A stretch of DNA of 64,000 nt from NCBI RefSeq assembly GCF_001426755.1, contig NZ_LMFJ01000001.1, positions 1,297,846-1,361,845 on the forward strand, read 5' to 3'. Under the pieces are notes generated by a model. The model saw only the letters and a list, made by a program, of their open reading frames with translations, was not told where the DNA came from and did not search any database. This DNA is from Aeromicrobium sp. Root495 (GTDB lineage Bacteria > Actinomycetota > Actinomycetes > Propionibacteriales > Nocardioidaceae). The position numbers and the translations under genes were made by a program. Positions 25,342-33,084 of this stretch are shown here, piece by piece; positions within the stretch are counted from its first letter, which is position 1; each line of letters starts with the position of its first letter.

Positions 25342-26877
25342 ATGTCGAACCGAGACGATTACCTCGCCCGCATCGGGGCACTGATCCGTGACGCACGTCA
25401 GCACAGCGGCCTGACCCAGGCCGAGCTGGCGACCGAGCTCAGCACCACCCAGAGCGTCGTCAACCGCATCGAGAAGGGGCAGCAGAACTTGACCCTCGAC
25501 ACCCTGGCCCGCATCGGCGCCGCGCTCGACTCCGAGCTCGTCAGCGTCGGCACGTCGGGTCCCAGCCACCTCCGGGTCAAGGGCGGCACCACGCTCTCCG
25601 GATCCATCGACGTGAAGTCCTCCAAGAACGCCGGCGTCGCACTGCTGTGCGCGAGCCTGCTCAACGAGGGCACCACCGTGCTCCGCAAGGTCGCGCGCAT
25701 CGAGGAGGTCAACCGTCTGCTCGAGGTGCTCGACTCCATCGGGGTCCGCACCCGCTGGCTCAACGAGCAGAACGACCTCGAGCTCGTGGTCCCGGCCGAC
25801 CTCGACCTCGCCGCCATGGACGAGGAGGCCGCGCGCCGCACCCGCAGCATCATCATGTTCCTGGGCCCGCTCATGCACCGGGTGGACTCCTTCGACCTCC
25901 CGTACGCCGGCGGCTGCGACCTCGGCACGCGCACCGTCGAGCCGCACATGACGGCCCTGCGCCCGTTCGGCCTCAAGGTCGTCGCCACCGAGGGCAGCTA
26001 CCGCGTCGACGCCGCCCGCGGTGTGGGCCCGGAGCGCCCCATCGTCCTCACCGAGCGCGGCGACACGGTCACGGAGAACGCTCTCCTGGCAGCCGCCCGG
26101 TACGACGGCGTCACGGTCATCCGCAACGCCAGCCCCAACTACATGGTCCAGGACCTGTGCTTCTTCCTGCTGAAGCTCGGCGTCGGGGTCGAGGGCATCG
26201 GCACCACCACGCTGCGGATCACGGGCAAGACGCGGATCAACTGCGACGTCGACTACGCCCCCAGCGAGGACCCCATCGAGGCCATGAGCCTCATCGCGGC
26301 CGCCATCGTCACCCAGTCGAGCATCACCGTGCGGCGCGTCCCCATCGAGTTCATGGAGATCGAGCTGGCGCTGCTCGAGGAGATGGGCTTCGTCTACGAC
26401 CGCAGCGAGGAGTACCCGGCCGAGAACGGCGAGACCCGTCTGGTCGACATCACGACGCACCCCTCGTCGCTCAAGGCGCCGATCGACAAGATCCATCCCA
26501 TGCCGTTCCCCGGGCTGAACATCGACAACCTGCCGTTCTTCGCGGTCATCGCGGCCACGGCCGAGGGCCAGACCCTGCTGCACGACTGGGTGTACGAGAA
26601 CCGGGCCATCTACCTCACCGAGCTCAACAAGCTGGGAGCACGCGTCAAGCTCCTCGACCCGCACCGCGTGCTCGTCGACGGCCCCACGCACTGGAGCGGC
26701 ACCGAGCTCGTGTGCCCGCCGGCGCTCCGGCCGGCCGTCGTCATCCTGCTCGCCATGCTCGCGGCCAAGGGCACGTCCGTCCTGCGCAACATCTACGTCA
26801 TCGCGCGCGGGTACGAGGACCTGGCCGAGCGGCTCAACGCGCTCGGCGCCGAGATCGAGACCTTCCGGGACATCTGA
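25342..26877 (+). CDS. murA: UDP-GlcNAc 1-carboxyvinyltransferase with N-terminal XRE helix-turn-helix
   Basis: A 511-residue fusion. Residues 8-68 are a Cro/XRE HTH (LIRDARQHSGLTQAELATEL, then TTQSVVNRIEKGQ and LDTLARIGAAL). Residues from about 75 on are a full MurA/EPSP-synthase fold: SSKNAG with Lys95/Asn96 for substrate binding, and AGGCDLGTRTVEPH with Cys192 at the position of the fosfomycin-sensitive catalytic Cys. MurA transfers enolpyruvate from PEP to UDP-GlcNAc, the first committed step of peptidoglycan synthesis. This is probably a second MurA-type enzyme; a stand-alone murA would be elsewhere. It may sense its own substrate and control its own promoter. It overlaps the GDPD gene by four bases. 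Confidence 0.88.
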   Translation: MSNRDDYLARIGALIRDARQHSGLTQAELATELSTTQSVVNRIEKGQQNLTLDTLARIGAALDSELVSVGTSGPSHLRVKGGTTLSGSIDVKSSKNAGVALLCASLLNEGTTVLRKVARIEEVNRLLEVLDSIGVRTRWLNEQNDLELVVPADLDLAAMDEEAARRTRSIIMFLGPLMHRVDSFDLPYAGGCDLGTRTVEPHMTALRPFGLKVVATEGSYRVDAARGVGPERPIVLTERGDTVTENALLAAARYDGVTVIRNASPNYMVQDLCFFLLKLGVGVEGIGTTTLRITGKTRINCDVDYAPSEDPIEAMSLIAAAIVTQSSITVRRVPIEFMEIELALLEEMGFVYDRSEEYPAENGETRLVDITTHPSSLKAPIDKIHPMPFPGLNIDNLPFFAVIAATAEGQTLLHDWVYENRAIYLTELNKLGARVKLLDPHRVLVDGPTHWSGTELVCPPALRPAVVILLAMLAAKGTSVLRNIYVIARGYEDLAERLNALGAEIETFRDI

Positions 26878-27662
26878 TCCACCCGTACCTCGAGCCGCCC
26901 GTCCCGCACGCGCTCGCGCACCGCGGTGGTGCGCTGCTCGCGGGCAACGAGCAGGTCGAGAACACGCTGGAGGCCTTTCGCCGTGCCGTCGAGCTCGGGT
27001 ACGCGTACGTCGAGACCGACGTCCACGTGTCGGCCGACGGCGTGGTCTACGCCTTCCACGACCTCTCACTCTCGCGGATGACGGGTGACGAGGCTGCCAT
27101 CGAGACACTGACGGGCGACCAGGTCGACGCTGTCGTCATGGGTGGCCGAGCGCCCATCCCGCGGCTGTCCGCCGTGCTCGAGGCGCTGCCCGCCACCCGG
27201 TTCAACATCGACGTGAAGTCCGACGCGGCCGTCGAGCCCACGCTCGACGTCATCGCACGGGCCGGCGCGCAGGACCGGGTCTGCCTGGCCACGTTCTCGG
27301 ACGCCCGGATGAGACGCATCCGAGAGCTCGCACCAGGACTGGCCACTGCGCTCTCCCCCGTGGAGGTGGCGTTGCTGCGCCTCGCTCCCCTGCGACGTCT
27401 CCAGGCGTGCGGGGCTCGTCGCGGGGCGGTCGCTGCGCAGGTTCCCGAGCGACGGGGCCGTGTCCGCGTCGTCACGCGAGGCTTCGTCGAGCGGGCGCAC
27501 GCCGCCGGGATCCTCGTCCACGTGTGGACCGTCGACAGCGCGGTCGACATGCACCGGCTCCTCGACCTGGGGGTCGACGGCATCGTGACCGACCGTCCCG
27601 ACGTCCTGCGCGACGTCCTGGTGGAGCGGGGCGCACCATGGCCCCCCGCTGTGTCATCGTGA
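26874..27662 (+). CDS. Glycerophosphodiester phosphodiesterase, apparent CTG start
   Basis: A 262-residue GDPD: ALAHRGGA (catalytic His16 and Arg17), YVETDVHVSADGVVYAFHD with the Glu-Asp metal ligands and second His, FNIDVKSD with the third acidic ligand, and a terminal VDGIVTDRPD. It hydrolyses glycerophosphodiesters to glycerol-3-phosphate and an alcohol. No ATG, GTG or TTG is in frame between the murA stop and codon 52, which lies past both essential motifs; the nearest upstream canonical codon is GTG 26712, deep inside murA. CTG at 26874 overlaps the murA stop (CTGA), exactly like the ATGA and GTGA junctions elsewhere here. The start is inferred; the enzyme call is strong. Confidence 0.82.
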   Translation: MIHPYLEPPVPHALAHRGGALLAGNEQVENTLEAFRRAVELGYAYVETDVHVSADGVVYAFHDLSLSRMTGDEAAIETLTGDQVDAVVMGGRAPIPRLSAVLEALPATRFNIDVKSDAAVEPTLDVIARAGAQDRVCLATFSDARMRRIRELAPGLATALSPVEVALLRLAPLRRLQACGARRGAVAAQVPERRGRVRVVTRGFVERAHAAGILVHVWTVDSAVDMHRLLDLGVDGIVTDRPDVLRDVLVERGAPWPPAVSS

Positions 27663-27666
27663 CCTC

Positions 27667-28992
27667 ATGACCGAGACCCCCGTCTCCCCCGCGGTCGCCG
27701 CACAGTCGCGTCGCTCCCAGGTCCTGGCCTGGAGCCTGTGGGACTGGGGCTCCGCGGCGTTCAACGCCGTCATCGTCACCTTCGTCTTCTCGGTCTACCT
27801 CACCGACGCGGTGGGCGAGGACCTGCCCGGTCCGGTCTCGGCCAGCTCGTGGCTGGGCTGGTCCATCGGCGCGGCGAGCCTCGTGCTCGCGGTCCTCGCG
27901 CCGGTCTCCGGCCAGCGCGGCGACGCCACAGGTCGGCGCAAGCGCACCCTCGGGCTCCTGACAGCCGGGGTCATCGTCATCACGGCCGGCTTGTTCTTCG
28001 TGAAGGACGACTACCACTACCTCTGGCTCGGGCTGGCGCTGTTCGCCGCCGGCACGGTCCTGTTCGAGCTGGCCCAGGTTCCGTACTTCGCCATGCTGCG
28101 CCAGGTCTCCACCCCCGACGACGTCGGTCGGGTCTCCGGCATCGGGTGGGCGTTCGGATACCTGGGCGGCATCGTGCTGCTGCTGATCTGCTACGCCGGG
28201 TTCGTCGTCGGCGACGGCGGTCTGCTCGGTCTCCCCACCGACGACGGCTTCAACATCCGCCTCATCGCCCTGCTGGCCGCCGGCTGGTTCGCGATCTTCG
28301 CCATCCCGCTCTTCCGCAGCGTGCCGGAGCTCCCGGCCTCGGCGAGCCCGGTCCCGGCCGCGGGCTTCTTCGAGTCCTACCGGATCCTGTTCGCCGACCT
28401 GCGCACGATGTGGCGCGACGAGCGGGGCACGGCCCTGTTCCTGGCGGCGAGCGCGCTCTATCGCGACGGCCTCACCGGAGTCTTCACCTTCGGCGCCATC
28501 ATCGCCGTGAGCGTCTACGGCATCGCCAAGGACGACGTGCTGATCTTCGGCGTCGTCGCCAACGTGATCGCTGCGGTCGGCGCCTGGTTCGCGGGCCGAC
28601 TCGACGACACGGCCGGGCCGCGCCGGGTCATCGTGTTCTCGCTCTCCTGCATGATCGTCGCGGGGGTCGTGCTGCTCTTCCTGTCCGGGCCGGCCGCCTT
28701 CTGGACCCTGGGCCTCGTGCTGTGCCTCTTCGTGGGACCGGCGCAGTCGGCATCGCGCACCTACCTCATCCGGCTGACCCCCGTGGGCAAGGAGGGCCAG
28801 CACTTCGGCCTCTACGCCATGACGGGTCGTGCGGTCTCGTTCCTCTCCCCCGTCCTCTTCGGTCTCTTCGCCTTCCTCGGCGGCGACGACCGGTGGGGCA
28901 TCCTCGGCATCGTCCTGGTGCTCGTGGTCGGACTCCTGGCTCTGCTCAAGGTGCCGGTCGAGCTGGAGGACCGGGCGCGCACCAGCGCCTGA
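27667..28992 (+). CDS. MFS transporter of the UMF1/Atg22-like family
   Basis: A 441-residue permease with about twelve transmembrane segments. The opening WSLWDWGSAAFNAVIVTFVFSVYL is the Atg22-like/UMF1 signature (WD.(G/A).......TF.F..Y), followed by the MFS loop QRGDATGRRKR after helix 2 and matching elements in the second half, including GPAQSASRTYLIRLTP. Substrate is unknown; the fungal homologue exports amino acids from vacuoles. It begins five bases after the GDPD stop, so it probably belongs to the murA-GDPD transcript, although its substrate need not relate to the cell wall. Confidence 0.87.
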   Translation: MTETPVSPAVAAQSRRSQVLAWSLWDWGSAAFNAVIVTFVFSVYLTDAVGEDLPGPVSASSWLGWSIGAASLVLAVLAPVSGQRGDATGRRKRTLGLLTAGVIVITAGLFFVKDDYHYLWLGLALFAAGTVLFELAQVPYFAMLRQVSTPDDVGRVSGIGWAFGYLGGIVLLLICYAGFVVGDGGLLGLPTDDGFNIRLIALLAAGWFAIFAIPLFRSVPELPASASPVPAAGFFESYRILFADLRTMWRDERGTALFLAASALYRDGLTGVFTFGAIIAVSVYGIAKDDVLIFGVVANVIAAVGAWFAGRLDDTAGPRRVIVFSLSCMIVAGVVLLFLSGPAAFWTLGLVLCLFVGPAQSASRTYLIRLTPVGKEGQHFGLYAMTGRAVSFLSPVLFGLFAFLGGDDRWGILGIVLVLVVGLLALLKVPVELEDRARTSA

Positions 28993-29104
28993 TGCGCGTT
29001 CTCGGGATGCGGCGGGTCCTGGTTCAGGGGAATCTCATGTGAGACCCGTACGTTGAGTGATAGTGAGCCCCAGCGTGGGCTCGCTTCGGGGACAGGAGGA
29101 CATC

Positions 29105-29482
29105 ATGGCCGAACGAGCACTTCGCGGCGCCCGACTGGGTGCGCAGAGCTTTGAGGACGAGCGGGGCGTCGAGATGGCGCCTCGGCAGGAGATCGAGTAC
29201 GTGTGCGACGACGGACACACCTTCACGGTGGTCATGTCCGACGAGGCCGAGGTCCCGCACGAGTGGGAGGACCCCCGCACCGGACAGGTCGGCAAGCGCG
29301 TGAACGGCATCGCTCCTGAGAAGAAGGAGGAGAAGCCCGTGCGCACCCACTGGGACATGCTCCTCGAGCGTCGTTCAGAGTCCGAGCTGGAGGAGATCCT
29401 CACCGAGCGCCTCGAGCTGCTGCGCTCCGGTGAGATCGGTCCGCCGCACCTGCACCGCCGTGGCAAGAAGAAGACCGCCTGA
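29105..29482 (+). CDS. rbpA: RNA polymerase-binding protein RbpA
   Basis: A 125-residue protein matching RbpA: MAERALRGARLGAQSFEDERGVEMAPRQE is the N-terminal tail in outline, YVCDDGHTFTVVMSDEAEVP the core (a zinc-less or half-zinc beta domain here with a single Cys), WEDPRTGQ the basic linker area, and RTHWDMLLERRSESELEEILTERLELLR the sigma-interaction domain. RbpA binds sigma domain 2 and the RNA polymerase core, stabilising the open complex with SigA-type factors. AGGAGG at 29094-29099, five bases before the ATG, fixes the start. It is monocistronic, with its own 112-base upstream region, and ends at a hairpin inside the opposing ppm gene. Confidence 0.95.
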   Translation: MAERALRGARLGAQSFEDERGVEMAPRQEIEYVCDDGHTFTVVMSDEAEVPHEWEDPRTGQVGKRVNGIAPEKKEEKPVRTHWDMLLERRSESELEEILTERLELLRSGEIGPPHLHRRGKKKTA

Positions 29483-29509
29483 CGGCGAAGCCCGTGCGCT
29501 GGGAGTGAC

Positions 29510-30286
29510 TCAGCGCCTGGACGAGAGTGGTCGTGCCCCGGGGGGCGCGGCCACTCTTTCGCGTCGGGCCGGTCCGAGGCCGAGTCGGCGCCGGATGCCC
29601 CAGCCCGTGACCCGCCAGAGAGCCTCACGGACGATGGACGAGCTCATCTTGGACTGGCCGTGGACGCGCTCGACGAACGTGATGGGGACCTCGACGATGT
29701 GCTGCCCGGCTGCCCGGGCCCGACGCGTCATGTCGATCTGGAAGCAGTAGCCCTGGGAGGCCACCAGGTCGAGCTGGAGCTGCTCCAGCGCCGTCGCGCG
29801 GTAGGCGCGGTAGCCGGCCGTGGCGTCGTGGATGGGCAGGGCCAGCATGACGCGCGCATACTGCGTGCCGCCGCGCGAGATCAGCTTGCGGTACCAGGGC
29901 CAGTTCTCGACCTCGCCGCCCGGCACCCAGCGGGAGCCGATGGTGAGGTCGGCGCCGCCCTCGGCCGCCTCGAGGAGGCGGTGCAGCTGCTCAGGCAGGT
30001 GGGAGCCGTCGGCGTCCATCTCCACCAGCAGCTCGTACCCGCGCTCGAGCCCCCAGGAGAACCCGTGGAGGTAGGCACCGCCGAGACCGTCCTTGGTGGT
30101 GCGGTGCAGCACGTGGACCTGGTGGTCTTCGGAGGCGATCTCGTCGGCGATGCGACCGGTGCCGTCGGGCGAGGCGTCGTCGACCACCAGCACGTCGACC
30201 TCGGGCGTGGCCGCTCGGACCCGGCCGATGATCCAGGCGATGTTCTGGGCCTCGTCGTACGTGGGGATGATCACGAGCGTCCTCAT
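29510..30286 (-). CDS. ppm1: Polyprenol monophosphomannose synthase (DPM1-like GT2)
   Basis: A 258-residue GT2 enzyme that transfers mannose from GDP-mannose to polyprenyl phosphate on the cytoplasmic face of the membrane. Motifs: IIPTYDEAQNI, VVDDASPDGT, the metal-binding DAD at 91-93 in EMDADGSH, and QIDMTRRA with VPITFVERVHGQSKMS, all as in Ppm/DPM1. There are no transmembrane helices; in mycobacteria the partner Lnt-like domain anchors it. Here the ATG at 30286 overlaps the stop of lnt (ATGA), so the two are separate but coupled polypeptides. The last 30 residues are a basic, Pro/Ala-rich tail. Confidence 0.92.
   Translation of the reverse strand: MRTLVIIPTYDEAQNIAWIIGRVRAATPEVDVLVVDDASPDGTGRIADEIASEDHQVHVLHRTTKDGLGGAYLHGFSWGLERGYELLVEMDADGSHLPEQLHRLLEAAEGGADLTIGSRWVPGGEVENWPWYRKLISRGGTQYARVMLALPIHDATAGYRAYRATALEQLQLDLVASQGYCFQIDMTRRARAAGQHIVEVPITFVERVHGQSKMSSSIVREALWRVTGWGIRRRLGLGPARRERVAAPPGARPLSSRR
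29525..29559 (+). terminator. Hairpin terminator of rbpA, inside the 3' end of ppm1
   Basis: GAGTGGTCGTGCCCC (29525-29539) pairs with GGGGCGCGGCCACTC (29542-29556), allowing two G-T pairs, and is followed by TTTC. In plus-strand orientation this is a rho-independent-like terminator 43 bases after the rbpA stop, although it lies within the coding end of the convergent ppm1 gene. Confidence 0.55.
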
Positions 30287-31863
30287 GCCTCGTCGTCCTC
30301 CCCTGCGTGGTCCTGGCGCACCGTCCCTCGTCGGACGCCGAGAATCCATCCTGCCAGACCCAGGGTCACGAGCGCGATCTGCAGCGGCAGCTCGAGGTGC
30401 TGCGCCGGGGTGCTCCCGTGGGCGAGCGGCACCTTCTTCACGATGGTGGCCGGCTCGTGCAGCGGCGCCCGCTCGACGACGTTGCCGTCGGCGTCGACCA
30501 CGCCGCTGATGCCGTTGGTGGACGGCACGAGGACGTACCGCCCGGTCTCGATGGCGCGCAGACGCGAGATCTTCCACTGCTGCTCGGGCTGCGAGGTGCC
30601 GGTGAAGCTCGCGTTGCTGGTCTGGACCACGAGCACCTCGGCGTCGTCGCCCACGGCCTGCCGCACGATGCCGTCGTAGGCGATGTCCCAGCAGATGGTG
30701 TCGCCGAGCATGACGGAGCGGCCCGAGTCGGGCACCACGGAGAGCGCACCGCTCTCGTCTCCCGGCAGCATGTCGCGCGGGATGTCGCGGTCGAGGATGG
30801 GCACCAGCGGGCCCAGGAGGTTGCGGAACGGCACGTACTCGCCGAAGACCACGACCTTGCGCTTCACGTAGCGCTCCCCCGGGCCGTCGGCGGACCAGAC
30901 CACACCGGCGTTCAGGGCTGTCTTGCTCGTGGGTCCGTCGTAGATCCCGCCCACGAGGATGGGGGCCCGTAGGCTGGCCGAGAGCGCCTCGATCTGGGTG
31001 CGGACGGGCTCGTCGTGGAAGGGATCGGTGTCGGTGGCGTTCTCGGGCCACAGCACGACGTCGGGCTGCTGGACCCTGCCGGCCGCGACGTCGGACGCGA
31101 GGCGCGCGGTCTCCTGGGCGTGCAGCTGGAAGATCTCTCCACGCTTCCAGGTCAGGAACTCCCCGGGGACGTCGCCCTGGACGACGGCGAAGACTCGTTC
31201 ACCCTGAGCCTGTGCCACGCCCGTGGGAAGCACGAGGCCCACGAGCGTGGTCACGGCGACGACGGCCGCGGCCGTGAGCCGGGTCCGCCACGACGCTGTG
31301 ACGACAAGCACGAGGCATGCAGCGAGAAGGGCCAGCAGGAACGACGTGGCCGGCATCCCCACGAGTCGCACGAACGGCGCGAACGGGGTGTCGATGCTCG
31401 TGTGGACGAGACGGCCCCACGGGAACCCCGAGAACGGGAAGGTGCCTCGAGCCCACTCCCCCAGGACCCAGGCAGCCGCGGTCCAGAGGGGCCAGGCCCG
31501 CAGCCTCGCCGTGGCTCGGAGGGCGAAGAGTATCACGGCGAGGAAGAGGGCCTCGAAGATCACGAGACCCACGTAGGCGCCGTCGCTCACGGCGCGCATC
31601 CACCAGATGAGTGGCCCCATGAACGCCAGGCCGTAGACGAACCCGCTCCCGAGCACGAGGCGCTTGCGGGCCGAACCGAGCCGACGCAGCAGCGCGAACA
31701 GCACGGCCACGCCGAGCACCATGGCGAGCGGGACGTTCCAGGGGTCGAACGCGGCAGCGCACAGGAGCCCGCTCAGGGCCGCGACGGGCAGGACCACCCG
31801 GGCGCGGGGTGTGACCGGCGAGGGCGGCTCCACCGGCGCCGGCGCCGACTCAAGGGTCGTCAC
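30283..31863 (-). CDS. lnt: Apolipoprotein N-acyltransferase
   Basis: A 526-residue membrane enzyme: about seven or eight hydrophobic segments (roughly 25-215), including WPLWTAAAWVLGEWARG and FSGFPWG, then a nitrilase-fold domain. The catalytic triad aligns as Glu274 (WPENATD), Lys334 (YVKRK before VVFGEYVPF) and Cys391 (GDTICWDIAY). Lnt adds the third acyl chain to the N-terminal Cys of lipoproteins; one likely client is the FKBP lipoprotein at 43327. The GTG at 31863 overlaps the stop of the M24 peptidase gene, and its own stop overlaps ppm1, making a coupled trio. An N-terminal tail of about 20 Pro-rich residues precedes helix 1. Confidence 0.92.
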   Translation of the reverse strand: MTTLESAPAPVEPPSPVTPRARVVLPVAALSGLLCAAAFDPWNVPLAMVLGVAVLFALLRRLGSARKRLVLGSGFVYGLAFMGPLIWWMRAVSDGAYVGLVIFEALFLAVILFALRATARLRAWPLWTAAAWVLGEWARGTFPFSGFPWGRLVHTSIDTPFAPFVRLVGMPATSFLLALLAACLVLVVTASWRTRLTAAAVVAVTTLVGLVLPTGVAQAQGERVFAVVQGDVPGEFLTWKRGEIFQLHAQETARLASDVAAGRVQQPDVVLWPENATDTDPFHDEPVRTQIEALSASLRAPILVGGIYDGPTSKTALNAGVVWSADGPGERYVKRKVVVFGEYVPFRNLLGPLVPILDRDIPRDMLPGDESGALSVVPDSGRSVMLGDTICWDIAYDGIVRQAVGDDAEVLVVQTSNASFTGTSQPEQQWKISRLRAIETGRYVLVPSTNGISGVVDADGNVVERAPLHEPATIVKKVPLAHGSTPAQHLELPLQIALVTLGLAGWILGVRRGTVRQDHAGEDDEA

Positions 31864-32942
31864 AGCACGACGAGCTCGCGCGGGCGGTCGTTGAGGACCG
31901 CCAGGCCGTCGGCGGTGCAGACGGCGATGTCCTCGATCCGCGCTCCGTGCACGCCGGACACGTAGAAGCCGGGCTCGATGGAGAAGGCCATGCCCTCCTC
32001 GAGGACGAGCTCGTTGCCCTCCACGATGTAGGGCTCCTCGTGCGTCTCCATGCCGATGCCGTGTCCGGTGCGGTGGATGAAGAGGTCGCCGTAGCCCGCG
32101 TCGGCCAGGATCTGGCGTCCGACGGCGTCGACGGACTCGGCGGTGACGCCGGGCCGGGCGTGGGCGCGCTGCGCCGTCTGCGCGGCCAGCAGCACCGTGT
32201 AGGCCTCGGCGTACTGCGGGTCCGGGGTGCCGCCGGCGAGGTAGGTGCGCGTGGAGTCCGAGCAGTACCCGGCATGCGTGGTGCCGCCGAGGTCGACGAC
32301 CACCGGGTCGCCCTCCTCGATGACGCGGTCGGAGAGCTCGTGGTGCGGCGAGGCGGAGTTGGGTCCCGAGCCGACGATGACGAAGTCGACCGTCTCGTGG
32401 CCCTCCTCGACGATGGCGCGGGCGATGTCGGCGCCGACCTCGCGCTCGGTACGGCCCGGTCGGAGCCACTCGTGCACGCGGGCGTGGACCCGGTCGATGG
32501 TCTCTCCGGCCTCGCGGAGCGCCTCGAGCTCGGCGGCGTCCTTGCGGAGGCGGAGCTCGCGGATGACGGTGCCGGCCGTCGTGAAGGCGGTCTCGGGGAG
32601 GACGTCGTGCCAGGCGAAGACCCGCTCGGCCCACATGTGGTTGTCGAGCCCGACCGAGGTGGCTGAGGGAAGCAGGGAGGCGACCAGCTGGAACGGGTCC
32701 TCGGTCTCACCGAAGGTCTCGAGGGCGATCTCGACGCCGGACGCCTCCGCTGCTGCCCGCTCGAGGGCCGGCACGACCAGGAACGGGTCACCCTCGGACG
32801 GGACCACGAGGCACGTGAGCCGCTCGAGCGGCTTGGCGTCGTACCCCGTGAGGTAGCGCAGGTCGGCTCCCGGCGTGATGAGCAGGGCGTCGAGTCCCTG
32901 GCGGGCGGCTTCGGACTGGGCTCGGCTCCATCGCGTGGTCAC
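31860..32942 (-). CDS. M24 family metallopeptidase (Xaa-Pro dipeptidase/aminopeptidase type)
   Basis: A 360-residue pita-bread enzyme. An N-terminal creatinase-like domain (1 to about 130) precedes the catalytic domain, where the five metal ligands are visible: two Asp in VVVDLGGTTHAGYCSDSTR, His in HRTGHGIGMETHE, Glu in FSIEPGFYV and Glu in ARIEDIAV. It removes residues at Xaa-Pro bonds in the cytosol. The start GTG 32942 has a TATCCT box (32949-32954, minus sense) six bases upstream, so the mRNA should be leaderless and this gene heads the pepQ-lnt-ppm1 unit. Confidence 0.88.
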   Translation of the reverse strand: MTTRWSRAQSEAARQGLDALLITPGADLRYLTGYDAKPLERLTCLVVPSEGDPFLVVPALERAAAEASGVEIALETFGETEDPFQLVASLLPSATSVGLDNHMWAERVFAWHDVLPETAFTTAGTVIRELRLRKDAAELEALREAGETIDRVHARVHEWLRPGRTEREVGADIARAIVEEGHETVDFVIVGSGPNSASPHHELSDRVIEEGDPVVVDLGGTTHAGYCSDSTRTYLAGGTPDPQYAEAYTVLLAAQTAQRAHARPGVTAESVDAVGRQILADAGYGDLFIHRTGHGIGMETHEEPYIVEGNELVLEEGMAFSIEPGFYVSGVHGARIEDIAVCTADGLAVLNDRPRELVVL

Positions 32943-33084
32943 ACTGCGAGGATAGTCGGCTCGTCCCCAGCGATCCGACGCGCTGATCCCGAGATGGTTG
33001 CACCATGCGACGGCCTGTTGCGGTCAGCACCCGGTTCGAGCAAGGTGGGCCCACATCGTTCTCAAGGAATCGGGGGGTTCCCAC

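Noticed and set aside
25647-26873. An N-terminal extension of the GDPD frame inside murA
   Set aside because: The translation upstream of CTG 26874 is arginine- and proline-rich and unrelated to GDPD enzymes, while murA is intact in the other frame, so a MurA-overlapping start is unlikely.
27472-28803. A minus-strand frame opposite the Atg22-like transporter
   Set aside because: Gln/Arg/Asp/Gly-rich translation without motifs; the plus strand encodes a well-formed twelve-helix permease.
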